From Bdellovibrionales bacterium (GTDB lineage Bacteria > Bdellovibrionota > Bdellovibrionia > Bdellovibrionales > UBA1609): DNA of 7,306 bases. Positions within the stretch are counted from its first letter, which is position 1. The number at the start of each line of letters is the position of its first letter. The stretch is from the NCBI GenBank assembly GCA_026713205.1, contig JAPOOY010000169.1:1-7306 (forward strand). The letters run 5' to 3'. Of the stretch, positions 7,201 through 7,306 are shown in pieces. Below the pieces are notes generated by a model. That model was not told where the DNA came from. It did no database searches and saw only the letters and a program-made list of their open reading frames with translations. The translations under genes were made by a program, and so were the position numbers.

Positions 7201-7273
7201 GGTCTCCCTGGTGATTCAAACCCTGAGATAGGTAAGGATCATCTTTTTACAACCACTTAAAAAGGAGGAGACC
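7201..7273 (+). promoter_or_regulatory. Inverted repeat that could hide the transposase ribosome binding site
   Basis: GGTCTCC (7201-7207) is the exact inverted partner of GGAGACC (7267-7273). The latter overlaps the end of the ribosome binding site AAAGGAGG (7261-7268). Pairing in a transcript entering from outside would cover this site and could limit transposase translation. The 59-base loop makes the hairpin only moderately stable. Confidence 0.4.
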
Positions 7274-7276
7274 CCC

Positions 7277-7306
7277 ATGTATGAACATTATATAGCCCTG
7301 GATTGG
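7277..7306 (+). CDS. IS110-family transposase (N-terminus only)
   Basis: Only ten codons are in the window, reading MYEHYIALDW. The YIALDW motif fits the first strand of the DEDD RuvC-like catalytic domain of IS110-family transposases, where this Asp is the first catalytic residue. AAAGGAGG (7261-7268) stands 8 bases before the ATG. With ten residues the family call rests on recognition of this motif and on the position right after a broken palindromic repeat, a preferred target of several IS110 elements. The 3' part lies outside the window. Confidence 0.65.
   Translation, partial: MYEHYIALDW

Larger units (their letters stand above)
7183..7306 (+). mobile_element. Left end of an IS110-family insertion sequence
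   Basis: The element is inferred from an IS110-like transposase start at 7277 and from the abrupt loss of repeat similarity at 7182/7183. About 94 bases precede the transposase. IS110 elements lack classical terminal inverted repeats, so the boundary rests on comparison with hairpin copies 1 and 2. Whether a bridge RNA lies in this leader or at the far end (IS1111-type) cannot be told. The rest lies beyond the window. Confidence 0.65.

Overview
The window is an AT-rich bacterial stretch. It carries housekeeping genes (hflX, groES-groEL, tRNA-Cys), two orphan genes for exported proteins, and several repeats and mobile elements. The GroEL, GroES and HflX sequences look proteobacterial, with a deltaproteobacterial or Bdellovibrionota flavour. 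That placement is my impression from the proteins and is not tested.

Layout. 1-86 is the C-terminal tail of an unknown gene, closed by a hairpin at 87-111. 195-1121 (minus) encodes a secreted protein with a glycine-zipper C-terminus built on a 12-bp tandem repeat. 1122-1435 holds an imperfect inverted repeat. 1436-2752 (plus) is hflX, a ribosome-associated GTPase, with an unclear, probably non-ATG start. 2753-3152, between the convergent hflX and groEL genes, is filled by a composite palindromic repeat and a two-way terminator. 3153-5128 (minus) is the groES-groEL operon with a sigma70- or sigma32-like promoter and no CIRCE operator. 5401-5426 is a short hairpin that resembles two facing DnaA boxes. 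5480-5550 (minus) is tRNA-Cys(GCA). 5670-5792 is a second palindromic repeat. 5953-6870 (minus) encodes a cysteine-rich exported protein; its promoter spacer appears to be a 17-base poly-A run. 7111-7182 is a third, half copy of the palindromic repeat, cut off where an IS110-like element begins. The transposase starts at 7277 and runs out of the window.

The most interesting signal is the three-copy hairpin family at 2865-2987, 5670-5792 and 7111-7182. A 55-nt core is conserved. It folds into a bulged stem whose sequence differences are compensatory. In the two complete copies this core sits inside perfect 31-32 bp arms that are largely unrelated in sequence from copy to copy. The third copy has lost its right arm exactly at the IS110-like junction, which suggests that the hairpin family is an insertion target of that element. 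Imperfect repeats around TATACCAATC and TTTGAAATTT flank some of these hairpins and occur once without the core.

The housekeeping genes act in protein quality control and ribosome rescue (GroEL/GroES folding, HflX ribosome splitting). The convergent arrangement of hflX and groEL does not suggest co-regulation. The two orphan exported proteins have no recognised function.
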